64,000 nucleotides of DNA from NCBI GenBank assembly GCA_026874595.1, contig CM049314.1, positions 3,991,318-4,055,317 of the forward strand, written 5' to 3'. The notes under the pieces were generated by a model. That model saw only the letters and a program-made list of their open reading frames with translations. It had not been told where the DNA came from and made no database searches. This document shows positions 25,130 to 37,099 of this stretch, piece after piece. Every line of letters begins with the position of its first letter. Position 1 is the first letter of the stretch. The position numbers and the translations under genes were made by a program. Source of the stretch: Sipunculus nudus (taxonomy: Eukaryota; Annelida; Sipuncula; Golfingiida; Sipunculidae).

Positions 25130-25680
25130 TATCTTTCATATATATATCATCCATCTCGGATGAGTTGGAAACATGTGACCTTGACCTTCATCATCAAGGT
25201 CAAATCATCAGGGAATTATTTGTTATGGCTATACATTTTGAACCATCATGTTTTCATGATACTTGACATGTGAAATCTTTTCATGAAATTTTACATGTGA
25301 TATATTTCTACCAAAATATCAGAAAACTTCTGACTTGGACTCTCATCTTCAAGGTAAAATCAGCAGAAAAATAAATATTTGATTTACAATATCACTTTTG
25401 CAACACTATATATAGTTTCATGAAATTTGATATGTGAAATGTTTCTAAACAAAATCTAAGTCATGCTTTGAAACCGATGACCTTGACATTCATCCTCGAG
25501 GTCAAATCAACAGAAATAGAAATATTTTGTTTACACTTTCAGTATTGAAACACTCCATATATTTTCATGAAATTTTATATGTAAAATTTTTCTCGAAATA
25601 TCGGTAGTGTTCGGAAACCTTTGACGTTGACCTTAAGCTTCAAGATCAAATCAACCGGAATAAACATTACTTGTGAATGC
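25130..25680. repeat. Four-unit tandem repeat with AGGTCA-type half-sites
   Basis: Units of about 145-160 bp each contain a TGACCTTGACCTTCATC-like phrase, a CAAGGTCAAATCA-like phrase, then TTTCATGAAATTT. The phrase starts near 25176, 25331, 25478 and 25620. The first unit has TGACCTTGACCT (25176-25187) and AAGGTCA (25196-25202), which are nuclear-receptor half-sites in opposed orientation. Later units are mutated. I recall this phrase as a common mollusc repeat. Confidence 0.75.
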
Positions 25681-25689
25681 TTTACCTTA

Positions 25690-28600
25690 AAAGTATTCCG
25701 TATTTTCTCTTCAAATTTTTTGAATGAGAGGCCCATTGGTGGTTGGGGGGTTTATATGAAATGTGTCCAATTTTAACCATTTACCCGAAATATCGCATAT
25801 TCTGCAATGACGGCAAAAATAGACGCAAGACTCATGCTATAGAAGAATAAAAAAATAAAGCAATTTATCGTTTTTGTAGAGTCATAAAATATCTAAAGAT
25901 ACGTGTATTTTATTTTCCAAGTTTATCAAATTTAACAATAAATATCTGAATTCATATGATTTAATAAAGTATCATTTTACGGTTACATTTTAGCAATGCC
26001 TGTCACACAGATAAGATTCATTTGTGTTAAATTAATTGAATTGAAGCATTCAATAAAGTTTTCAACTTCCTTATGTCCGTAGTGCATATATAAAGGCTCG
26101 CACGACGGTGTAAGTCTAATTGATACATCAGCCAGTATTCTACAGACTAGATGCTACTCACGTTCATCAGTCAATGGCCTTTATGTTAGCCACACGCATA
26201 ATGTATAAGTATTTTTGAATCACAAAGATATATGACAGATAACAGTTGGTTTTATAATATACACGGAGGACAGTCAATATCACACAGAGAAGCAGAATAA
26301 ATATCACACTCTCTTATCTAAAATCAATAAAACGCTCCTGGAAAATGAAAGCGACCAAACTATCGTTAAGGCCAAAAACGAAAATGCCTCTTCAGACTGT
26401 GATAAATTAGCATGTCAGGTGTAAATAAGTAATACCTCCTGTGACGGCTACCTCTTCGGAACGACCACGAGTGATACCCCTCTGTCGTGCATAAAAGTCG
26501 AGTCCTTAAAATCAAATTACTTCACAAATCATGGATTTACGAGGTGAATATTTTTCACTGAAAACTTGCTAAATGCTAACCAATGCAGAATTTGGGCATT
26601 TCAAGCATAAAGAAAGGCAAATTTATAAGCATCTCGAAATTGGCTTATTCTTGTTTTAAGATAAAACTTGAATATGGCTGTTATTAATGACGTTCGATAT
26701 TTAAACAAGAAACAGCGCAATCATATGCCCAACATATTTGAACGCTTTATAGCACTGAGGGTGCCTATGGCAGAGAAAAAACGGATTCCAAAACCTTTTG
26801 TACATCGATATTAGGTTTGCACTAACTATATATTCCAAGTGAAGCTAAAACTTAATGCTCATGAGTGAAAAAAAGGTAAAAGCTTTTATTACATTAAAAA
26901 GTATGGATTTTAATACAAAGGTGAGGTTTGTAAAGCTATACAGAATACCGTGGTAAATATATAAAATCAACCCAAAGGAACAATGAAATTTAGGTCTGAA
27001 TATAGTATTTAACTCGTTAGATCTATATATTGACAATATATCAAATCAAATCAAAACTTCCCCTTTCACAGTGCGACACCTGGTACAATGCGATACCTGT
27101 TACCATTTGATAATTTAATAAATAAGCAATGATCTTTTTTAACCTTGTGTATACCTCCTTCAAAACATGTCTGCAGTCTTGAGATAAATGAGAGATAAAT
27201 GTTATTTATAACATACGCATGAAAGGGCTATTCGAGATCACACAGACAAGGGTAATAAATTTCTACTTCTTATCTAAAAATCAACAAAACGTTGCTGGGA
27301 ACGAAAATGAAAGCGATTTAACGACCATATTAATTTCCCCGAGGCAAGTTTTATATGACATATCAACATAACATTATTAGCAACGAGAAAATACGTCACC
27401 CCCCCCCCCCCCCCACGACTGAGATATATTATCATTCGTAGTTCCTGTGTCTACTGTCCAGGTGTGAATGAAGTAAAACCTTAATTTACGACCACCTGTA
27501 GTAAACGACCACAGCTGTTGAACACTGGTCGAGCATTAAAGTCGAGTCCCTAAACTCGTAAACGATCATATTGCCAGGGATCCCTTTCAATAACTTTTTA
27601 CTACAGAAGGCCGGGTTAGCCATGTCTGGCTGTTATCTGCCGAAGAAATACTTATACTTGCATACTACGCCCAATGTGTTAAGAATGTATTTCCAAGCTG
27701 ACAGTTGCATCAAATGCATATGGATACCATTCTACTATGTATTGAATAATTTAAACAAAGTTTAGTCAAAATTTATTTTCTTGAGAACTGCAACCACGGT
27801 ATCGCCAACGGTTTAATAGTTACCCATAACAGCTGATGGAATATTCCTTCCTGTCTGTCTGTATTTTCTTATAAGTGTAAGTGTAAAAAGACAAACCATA
27901 GTGCTATTGTCGCCCACCCTGCTATTTTTGACAGTAAAATATCACATAGCATGCATATTTGATTACCTAAAGTAAGAGTTTTTTTTCGATTTCCTTGTAA
28001 CAGTGGGTTTCTTTTAACCAAAAGTAGGGCGGTAGAGTATGGTACAGTGCCTACCATCGAGAGAATTCATTCGAATAATATTTGTTATTGATATATTGTA
28101 TCTGATCTGTCTCGGTACAGAGAGATAAACATAGTGAATTCAAAAGGTTACTTTCCCATTTGACTAAATAAACTCTTGCGTGCAATAAGTAGTTTCGATT
28201 GTACCTGTGAAAGTTTAAAAGACATCGGGCATGGCTGTCTTTTATTTAAAATATATATCAAAAAGTGGGGCTCAACAAATTGTCTTGTCAGGCTGCATAG
28301 CTGCAAAAATAAATCATTGTCTTTTCTAAGAACCAAGGTTAATTTGCAACTCAATTTCTCTTTACATTTTATAATACTTTGGCTGATATACCTACACTAT
28401 AGTATTAGAATAATCCTTACTCGAAATTCACATTTACCGTTCTATCGGCCTGTTGTAATAATAGATACATAAATACCAACAGGGGGTCATATAAACACAT
28501 AGATAAAAGGTAGTTAATGAGTTAACAAAAGGAATGTCGCTGATTTCTTTTTAATTTATGAACATTTTAACAACAAACCCCTCTCAATTAACAATTGACC
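25690..28600. other. Stretch without recognisable genes
   Basis: A C-run of 16 lies at 27399-27414. A TATA-like ATATATAAAGGC near 26092 has no coding sequence after it. Short frames, such as 27571-27765 and 28176-28472, show no motifs. Confidence 0.4.
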
Positions 28601-28663
28601 CATGTGTCATGAAGCTCAGGTGACAAGCTTGAAATAGTAAAAGTAGTAGTTTTTCTCGAAAGA

Positions 28664-30800
28664 CTATGGAGTTGCGCTCTGGATTGATTTTCTAGAACAG
28701 CGTCTTGTATGGCTGGTTAGGCCAATGCGGGAGTGGCAGTCTCTCCTGCAGCGAGAACACAAGAACTCTGATGCTGTTTTGTCGGTGTGACTTCTGGCTT
28801 CCCTTTTCTGCCTCTTGCCTTTGGTCTGCTGAACCAGGGTATGTCCGAACTTGGGGATGCTTATCTGTATTGTCTGCATACAGGTTGTGTGTTCTGAGAC
28901 GGTAGCTTCCCAGTTGTTCAGTATGATGCCAATGACATTCAAATATCTCTTGCAGACATATTTGTAGCGGACTTGGGGTCTACCTGTGAGGCGTGCTCCC
29001 TGTGTTTGTTCACTGTGAAGGATGTCCTTGGGGATGCGACTTTCGTCCATTCTCAGGACGTGTCCGAGCCAACGCATGCCTCTTTGTTTGAGTATGGCGT
29101 ACATGCTGGATATTTCAGCTCTCTTCAAAAAAGCAGTGTTTGGCACATTATCCTGCCAGCTGATGCGGCGGATGCGGTGGAGACAGAGCATGTAAAAAGC
29201 ATTCAGCGTGTGCTCCTGTCGGGCCAGGCCTCACTGCCATAAAACAAGGTACTCACAGCACAAGCTCTGAAGACCTACATCTTTGTGTGTTCCGTCAGCT
29301 TTTTGTTGTTCCACACTCTCTTGGTCAGCCTGGACATGGTGGTGGCTGCCTTGCCAATACGCCTGTTCTGCTAAATGTCGAGGGAGAGGGAGTCAGAGAT
29401 CCTTGGGCCCAGGCAGACGATGTCGTGTACGACTACGAGCTGGTGATCTGAGATTCTGATTTCCGGTTGAGTGTCTACATCCTGCCCCATCATTTCTGAC
29501 TTCTTCAAGCAGATTGCGAGGCCTGACAGGCTGCACTGATTTGGGACATGAGCTTTCGTTTGTCTACAGCAGACAGGGTTAGGACTGCTGCATCGTCTGT
29601 AAAGAGAAGTGACCGCACACACTTCACTTGAACGTTTAACTTTTTTCTTATCCTGGAGAGCTTGAAGATTTTTCGGTCTGACCTGGTTAGGATATACTTT
29701 CGGTACCAGATCAGAAATGAATGCTTCAGCAGGACAGCGAAGATGATGCCAAACAGGTTCGGCTCAAGGACGCAGTCTTGTTTTACGACGCTTCGGATGG
29801 CAAAGGCTTCGGATGTTGCGCTATTATAGACCACGGTACCTGTCATGTCGTCATGGAAGGACGTTATGATGCTGAGGAGCTTGGCTGGATATCTGATCTT
29901 AGGAAGGACCTTGAAAAGGCCTTCCCTGCTCACCAAGTACAAGGCCTTACCTACTAACCAAGTACAAGGCCTTCCCTACTCACCGAGTACAAGGCCTTCC
30001 TTACTCACCAAGTACAAGGCCTTCCTTCTCACCAAGTACAATGCCTTCCCTACTCACCAAGTACAAGGCCTTCCCTACTCACCAAGTACAAGGCCTTCCC
30101 TACTCACCAAGTACAAGGCCTTCCCTACTCACCGAGTACAAGGCCTTCCCTACTCACCAAGTACAAGGCCTTCCCTACTCACCAAGTACAAGGCCTTCGT
30201 TAGGTCTACGAAGGCAATGAACAGTGGTTGTATTTGTTCCCTGCATTTCTCCTGCAGTTGCCTGATTGAAATGTCGTACATTAAACCTTTTCGAGCGAAA
30301 TCCACACTGGGATTCTGGGTAGACGTTTTCTGCTATAATATGAAGCCTGTCCATTGCGGACGAACAGCTTCCCAGTGATGCTGAAGAGGGAAATACCGCT
30401 ATAGTTGTTACAATCGCTCCTGTCACCTTTGTTCTTATACCTTGTGACTATGTTGGCATCCCGATTGTCGTGTTGTAATTCACCTAGCTTCAAGCAGAGA
30501 CAGAGGGTGCCGTGCAACTCTGGGATTGAAACGTTCGTAAAGCACTTCAGAACCTCGGCGGGATTCCATTTGTCCCTGTGGCGTTTCCGGGAGCAAGTGA
30601 CTCTAGTTCTTCCTGTAGATCTTTGAGGGTTTGCTCGCTGTCAAGCTCCTCCAGGATTGGCATGCACTCCACAGCATTCGTGGCGTCTTCAGAGACTTGA
30701 TTCTCCCAGGCATACAGCTCGGAGTAGTGCTCTACCGGAGGCTCAATTGTTTATGCTTTGTCCTTGGTCATTTTACAGCACTTAGAGCAAAGCTCAACTA
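28664..30800 (-). pseudogene. LINE reverse transcriptase, decayed
   Basis: Minus-strand order from about 30720: an NGIPAEVLK-type start of the polymerase, YKNKGDRSDCNNYSGISLF, YPESQCGFRS, FIAFVDLTKA (motif A, near 30200), a 25-bp minisatellite, SREGLFKVLPKI, VKQDCVLEPNLF, the catalytic LFTDDAAVL (FTDD at 29592-29603), MRWLGHVLRMDESRIPK, and a C-terminal zinc-finger-like CSRCRRDCHSRIGL followed by SHTRRC. This is the pol of a non-LTR retrotransposon; I leave the clade open (CR1/RTE-like). Frames change several times, the minisatellite disrupts motif A, and no 5' endonuclease domain is seen, so it is 5'-truncated and dead. Confidence 0.85.
29916..30197. repeat. 25-bp minisatellite inside the LINE
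   Basis: Eleven tandem copies of AAGGCCTTCCCTACTCACC followed by AAGTAC, with one 24-bp copy (30016-30039), plus a final partial unit AAGGCCTT at 30190-30197. Copies differ by a few substitutions. Read on the minus strand, the unit encodes part of the reverse transcriptase (LVSREGL), so it is an expanded piece of the LINE. Confidence 0.95.
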
Positions 30801-30879
30801 TTCAATCAGGAATTTAATCTTAAATATGATCATTTCTTACACCATTTATTATTCAAGGTACATGATACATTATTAAAAA

Positions 30880-32590
30880 AGATAAGCACATGGTATTTTT
30901 TTCTTTCCAGAGGTACTTACAACTAACCTATGTAATGTTTATACAAAGGGACATTTCCCTTCTAGCGAACATGTAAGTAAACATAAATTAACCACCTGAT
31001 CATGGTTCTCGAATTTGCAATTCGTGTTACCATAAATATTTCAGACTAACATTGTTATATATGTTTACTGATGCTTATTGTACCAATTAATAAATATTTA
31101 TTAAATATTCTGAGATCATGAGGTCAGAACCGTTTATTATTTTATTTGAGGCAAGGTCACTGCAAAATTAGAGTTGAAAAATTCGAAAAGCTCGAAGCAC
31201 ACATTATGTACACTATATTCATTGGTGTAAAGATATAAAGACACTTCATCTCTAAGCATAGGGATTGATTCGAAATTGTGAGAAACTAAAACAACTGATT
31301 CATCATCGACCCCTCAAAAACAGCAAAAATAATTCTTTTTAATGACAGGATAATGGCTTGTATGAGAAACTGCTAATAAATGAATAGCTAAGTTACTTAA
31401 TAACACTTATGATTGATGTATACTACAACTGTTCAAGACGCTGCCAACAGTTTACAAAGTCCCAGCAACTTCAGCACTTTTAAACCTAGAGAGATGTAAA
31501 CGTCATGAACCACATGGAATATACTGTGTCGTCAGCCCCGTCATACCTGTCGTGCTAAAACCTTCCGGTGCCGCTGATGTTTTAATAATTAAGTATGTCT
31601 ATTAGCATATTATATGAAAGACGTTTGTTTTATCACTAGAAGAACCGGTACCTTATGTTCATATTTATTATGCAATGAATGATTTTTTACTTTGAAAAAT
31701 TTTCTTTTCTTTGTAATATGTCTTCTTATGAGGTTGCATTCAGGTGAATATGCCAATGAGAAAAAAAAAATTGTAAGGAAATTCGTGTTCGACATATCAT
31801 TTATGTAAATGAACGTTAACCTTTATGTAAAGCGAACATTTTCTCTAAATCATTTATCGTTATCGCATCACTGTTGTTGTAAATAATATATATTATATAT
31901 GACCATGGCCGGTGTTTTGCATGTTTTAACTCACAGCGGTGTTATCCGTTGAACCCTGTGTACAAAAACGGGTTGTAAAACATTATGACACCCGTTCCAA
32001 GGTACTGGCCATAAGTGCTTTCTAAAAAAATACGGCGGAATTCGTCAATGTTCTGGAAGACCATTAAAATTTAAGTTTTATTTTAGCAGTTAGCTTTCCA
32101 TGTAGTATTGTCTTCACGAGAGGATGAGGAGCAAAAATAATGCGATATATATTAAATTTAAAGGGTCACAGACTAAAATTGCTTAGTTAAGCTTTCTCGA
32201 TCACTGTTTTAATTGTACACATTTATACTTTTCCCCTTTTATCAGTAAAAACAAAGTTAACCCGGTCTCACAGACTGGGCGAAGTTAGACTTCCACTCTA
32301 AAGGCCAGCCATTGGCCTTTGACATAAAATGGTATCAAACAACCCTTGCCGTAATAAATATGCTTGACTCGTGTGATGGCAAATACACTTTACGCCAAGA
32401 ATACGCTGTGTAATTTGCCATTTACCCATCGGTTGGTTTACTTGTTGATCTAGATAAACATTAAACATTCATCCCTTTTCCATGGAATCGCACTTTCCTC
32501 GAATCTGAAGACGTCCTGTCAGGAAAACTATTGATTTCCCTGTGTGAGCCATGTCAAACAGAAAAAAGAAACATAATCGATTTTTTTCCT
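30880..32590. other. Intergenic AT-rich stretch upstream of the calpain
   Basis: No gene is supported. A polypyrimidine tract and CAG at 32581-32595 form a splice acceptor for the first coding exon, so an untranslated exon and the promoter must lie further upstream and are not located. Confidence 0.4.
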
Positions 32591-32632
32591 TGCAGCTTCC
32601 AGCACATAAACTGCTACAAGAACTCCTGCATA

Positions 32633-33181
32633 ATGTCGGTCGCATCATTAGGGGAATCCAGCTCCAGGTTATCTGGAAAAATTGATGAGATCAGAGAGCG
32701 GGTATCCTCATTTCTCCAAGAGCTGGACGACATCAAACGAGATCTAACTGCATTAAGTCATTGTGGTTCAGATAAGGTTGATGGCATCTCGCCTGTATTT
32801 CCAATCACTCCAGTCAGTATTGTTGACCAAGTTAAACATGAGTATGCGGAAACTAAAAAATTGTGGAGGGACCCTGATTTCCCTGCTGAAGAGAGCTCAC
32901 TCTTTCCCAAAAAGCCATTGACCGACTATCTGTTTAAGTGGCTAAGGCCAGGTGTAAGCACTCTTCATATATTATACTTTCATTGCTCATATTGAATTAC
33001 ACACACCAATTTGAACGGCATATGTACATACGCAGCTTAAAGGCAGATTAACCAGTTTTCTCAGGCGTATTATTAAAGTCGATGTTTGTCAGCTTTCGTT
33101 TTACCGTTTATTATTGCAAATGCACCATTCGCTCAATGGATGTCTTAACTGGCAGTTGCCGTGTATACCGTACTTACCCAA

Positions 33182-33244
<63 letters not shown>

Positions 33245-34285
33245 TTATTCTTCCACAGGATATATGTCAGAATCCCCAGATGTTCATAGAAGGCGCCACC
33301 AGGCATAATGTGAGGGACGCTCTATTAGGTATGGATCTGAACTAATAAGGTGAACGATCAACACTGACCTTACATATATTAACTTAGAGAGGTAATACAA
33401 TTACAATGCCTTATTATATTATAAAGTCCTACAGTCCTACCAATATGTACCATGAATTATGATCCAACCCTTCAAAATAGAATCACACGGCCCGCTTTTT
33501 TCCCTGCGACTTGTCGCTATGGCAGATGATTGCAGCTCAGTTGTGACTAGGGCTGAAGATATATTCTTACGAGGTTATACAATTACAGATGCATGATTAG
33601 TAGTACTAACGGTTAAAGAGCCGACATTGATTTTCTTTTCTTTTCTATCAACTGGCACCCAGGGTTACATGAGAAGTAAAATACAGGTGTAAAACAATAT
33701 ATTTATAGATGACTGTTGGTTCCTGGGTGCCGTTGCAGCACTTTCATCAAACATCAGACTACTAAATCGTGTGGTTCCTAGCCAAAGTTTCAATAAGGAT
33801 TACTGTGGTAGGTCATTTTTTTTCTAACGTGTGCTTTAGAGTATATGCTTAAAAAATAAACAATAATTAACAAGGTGTACTATATCATTCAACATTTTTC
33901 ATTGAACTCACATCTGGTATTTCCAGTGATACATTCACACCGCATTCTCGAACAGAGCTTGAATTCCATGATCAGTATGATCAGATAGAATAGAAGCCGC
34001 GACCGCTCTGGGAGCCTTATTTTATCCCTAATTAAGGCATGGTAAGATGATATGCATAGTTGGAGTAATATTTTGATAGACGATGGTTTAAACAGAACCA
34101 ACCTTTGCATATGCATTCTTTTTGTTATTTACAGGTGTGTTTTTGTTCAACTTTTGGCAGTATGGCCGCTGGGTGGAAGTCTTAATAGACGACCGTCTCC
34201 CATGCAAAAAGGATGAACACTTTTATGTGTATTCAGAATCTAAGGAAGCATTCTGGATATCTCTTCTGGAGAAGGCTTATGTCAA
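32633..34285 (+). CDS. Calpain exons 1-4: N-terminus and protease subdomain with Cys133
   Basis: Exon 1 begins with a charged, coiled-coil-like leader (KIDEIRERVSSFLQELDDI), unusual for a calpain, and reaches the standard LWRDPDFPAEESSLF. Exon 2 ends in VRDALL, and exon 3 opens with DDCWFLGAVAALS, so the catalytic Cys is residue 133. The usual Q-G-x-L-G-D-C-W context is altered: the oxyanion-hole Gln is Asp127, and the Gly two before the Cys is Asp131. Exon 4 (FWQYGRWVEVLIDDRLP and FWISLLEKAYVK) is normal. Start ATG 32633 is chosen because it lies 37 bases after the acceptor and opens the family frame. Confidence 0.85.
33184..33243. repeat. (TA)n next to the calpain exon 2 acceptor
   Basis: About 30 TA units end 13 bases before the AG of the exon 2 acceptor, so the tract occupies the place where branch point and pyrimidine tract normally lie. 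Only CTTATTCTTCCACAG separates them. Confidence 0.9.
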
Positions 34286-35029
34286 GTAGGTAGAAAATTG
34301 TAAATAATCAGAAAATGTGTGTAGTTTTTGCATGAGAAATAATCTGTGAAGCTAAAGTATTGTTATTGCTTTTAATGTGTCGGCGTTTCTAAACCATTCA
34401 TAAAAGTGTAAGGTTTAATGCTCTTATAAGGCCTTAGATAATCAAAACAACATCAAAACTTAAACACGTAGTCCATTCTTGCATCTTTTCACATTTACAA
34501 ACACATCCCAGAAGAACAAACTATTACAACCCACTTACTCCAAAAACGAACCACTTGAACAAAGTCATACTGTGTTGATTGCAAATAAATTGGATGAATG
34601 AAATCATTCATCAATTTGAAATCATTTGCCGTTCGATCTTAGCCTCCAGTGCTATTGTTTGTTTTGCCCAAAGCCTTTTTCCTATTCTTATCTTCTCTGC
34701 ATCATCCAGTTTTACGAGAAATATCTGGATCCTAGCCCATTTTCTATTGCATCCCAGCATCATTACAAAAAGCAACTGTAGCCCATTTGCTTAACTGAGA
34801 AAGAGAAATATTCTTTACAAAATCCTTTTACATTTAGCTAGAGTTAACTACTTTGTGATATAGTTCATTTGCCTCCGTGGCCTGAAATATGTCCAGTCAG
34901 TGGAACCTAGCAAAGTTGTCGTGTCAGATGATCAAACCGTTTAACATCTTGTTGATATTGAAAATATAAAAAAAAAACAGATAGATCAGTTTTATTTACC
35001 AACAACAAAAAGTGAAACGTATCGTCATC

Positions 35030-35130
35030 TCAAAGGACGCATGAACATATTATCATCGGGGTACAGCACACGACCAAAAGGCGAAAGATCGTGAATTCAA
35101 ATCTCACCGATGGAGGGGTGAGATTTTTTA
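35030..35130 (+). repeat. tRNA-derived repeat relic in calpain intron 4
   Basis: GATCGTGAATTCAAATCTCAC resembles a tRNA T-arm with box B, followed by GATGGAGGGGTGAGATT. The same order (box B, then GAGGAGGGGCGAGAATT, then a GC-rich CCGGC stretch) occurs at 54480-54600, so both belong to one family. Confidence 0.45.
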
Positions 35131-36041
35131 ACTGTCGGCCCCCACTACGGATGATATTCTGCAGGCTGACTCGGGAAGTGTTGATCCACAACAGCGAATC
35201 AAACACATACGAGGAAATTTCGGGGTCTTTAGTGTTAAAACCTAGCAATGAGGACATTTATACACTAAGAATTCGCAGGCGCGGTAGACCGCACGACAAA
35301 AACGTACATATGTACAGAGTTAGAGACGTGGACACATACATACTTAGCTCATCTTTTCTTGGCAGGGCCTCCGAAATGTGCATCTGTAAAAAGCTTGGAT
35401 TGAACCTGTGGCTGCCTGTTTCCAGGGGTCAGGCTTCAGTACAATTTAAGCTAAACCTTTACTTCCAATAACACATGAGCTCCTTCTTTACAGTCTATGT
35501 CTTACTGCTTTTGGAAGTTGTGGGACATCCCGAAGGAGTTTAATGAAAGGCCAAATTAACAGTGTATGATGCTTCTGCAATATGAAAAAAAAGGAATATT
35601 CACTTGTTATGACCTGTCTTCTGCTTTGTTTGTTTCATTTCTGTACGCAATATTGCATAATTAGTTATGAAAATATTTTATTATTTTCGGAAGCCTTAGG
35701 TAACATTTAGGCAAGAATCCAATACAGACTAGGGTTAATCTGCATCACACATATTCTTAAAATAATAATATTTTATGGAGATTACCAAATAGGATTTTTT
35801 TTTCTGATAAAATGAATTATTCACTGGTATTTGATGCCGCCCTTTGTTTTTACTGGGAGTTGACCGGTGATGCAACCGTTCAACTAGTTCAGACTGCTTC
35901 CTTATTTACTTTAAAATAATGCAAGAAAGGAACCTGTTCGGCAGATAAAAATATGTTTGTGCTGGCAATGGAAAGTTGTGAAGTTGGACCTAGCAGGTCT
36001 TGGTAAAGTTGTTTAAGTATATCATATTTGGCTTATCTGAG

Positions 36042-36558
36042 GTTGAACGGAGGATGCTAAAAATACCTACGTGACAACACGGCGAGAGAGGCCATGCGGG
36101 ATTTTACCGGGGGTGTCGTAGTACGCCTCATGCTGAGGGATGAGACGCCAAAAGACCTGCTGACGCTCATGCTGAAAGCCAGGAAAAGATTTTCCCTGAT
36201 GGGATGTTCTATTGATGTGAGATATGATGCTTATAATGTATGGTATATATTTTATATATTAAGTATCATATTATTATATATTATTATAAGAACTTTTTCG
36301 TACAAAGTGATCGAGCAACCTTCCGAATAGGATTTCACGTCAAAAGAGTTTATATTATTTTGTTATATCATAACAAACAATGGTGACATTTATTAGTCAG
36401 CTTTATGAATTTTCTAAATGTATAGTTATAACATGCAAATGGGAGTGAGTGTATGTTCTTTACTTCTCTTGCAGCCCCTGGATTGTCAGTTAGTATCAAA
36501 CAAACTGAGAAATGGACTGATCATGGGACATGCCTACACGGTTACTGACGTACGACTG
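36042..36558 (+). CDS. Calpain exons 5-6: core with in-frame stop and catalytic His291
   Basis: Exon 5 starts after CTGAG and completes the split Lys codon, giving KLNGGC, then TAA (codon 220), then KYLRDNTAREAMRDFTGG. The family normally reads KLNG(C/S)YEAL here, so the stop replaces or sits next to the conserved Tyr. The frame continues to MGCSID. Exon 6 carries NGLIMGHAYTVTDV with the catalytic His. An alternative in-frame acceptor (GCGAG, exon start 36087) would bypass the stop, but it lacks a pyrimidine tract. Confidence 0.8.
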
Positions 36559-36740
36559 GTGAGTTACGTAACACGTATCCTTAAGGTATCATATATTTTA
36601 ACAATACTACGACAGGCTTCCAAATGACTTAATGCGTTTATTCAAGAAATTGCATTATGTCTAACTACACGGCTTATCTCCGAAAACATGTAAATCAGTA
36701 AAAAATCCAGTAAAAGCGAATAAAAAAAATATTTGAGTTA

Positions 36741-36850
36741 TGCACCATGCAAAGACAACAGCGACACCTAACGAGAAGATAGGTGTCATGACAAAAGTAT
36801 TTTCAGCAATTTTTCGCCTGTCGACATGCTTCAAGATAACTTAATATGTT
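36741..36850. repeat. Left terminal direct repeat of the DIRS-type element
   Basis: It shares GC(A/G)CCATGCAAAGA, ACACCTAACGA, TTTTTCG and TTAATAT with the right repeat, in the same order and orientation. ACACCTA (36764-36770) and TAGGTGT (36780-36786) form a hairpin. Confidence 0.7.
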
Positions 36851-37099
36851 TATTCAAGAAATTGCCTTAATAGAGATTCTAGTGGCAGAGAAATTATTGA
36901 TGAGATTAAAACCGTAACCGAAAATCAGATTAACATGTAAGAACGAAACCAACGTAAATAAACATTAAAGAATTTTGAGCAAGGTGGTAACAAGCCACAA
37001 ATAATAGTGTGTGCCTATAAAGTCACAGTATCAGAGTTCCAAAAACTGGGTATGCACCACCAGTCATATTAGTAAGTAAAATGCAAAAAGACACACCAA

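Noticed and set aside
28705-29242. Plus-strand frames across the LINE
   Set aside because: They are shadows of the minus-strand reverse transcriptase, which carries all the motifs.
29845-30378. Plus-strand repetitive protein (PSLLTKYKA repeats)
   Set aside because: It is the plus-strand reading of the 25-bp minisatellite inside the LINE; a 25-base unit shifts frame and the 24-base copy adds irregularity.
33082-33345. Open frames through the TA tract, and similar ones at 45786, 46191, 57681 and 58162
   Set aside because: Their length comes from Tyr-Ile repeats encoded by TA microsatellites; part of 33082-33345 is calpain exon 2 in another frame.
35091-35471. A 126-codon frame in calpain intron 4
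   Set aside because: It begins inside a tRNA-like repeat relic, has no recognised motif and no splice context.
36087-36216. Alternative acceptor for calpain exon 5 that avoids the stop
   Set aside because: GCGAG lacks a pyrimidine tract, and using it would delete conserved KLNG residues; kept only as something to test.
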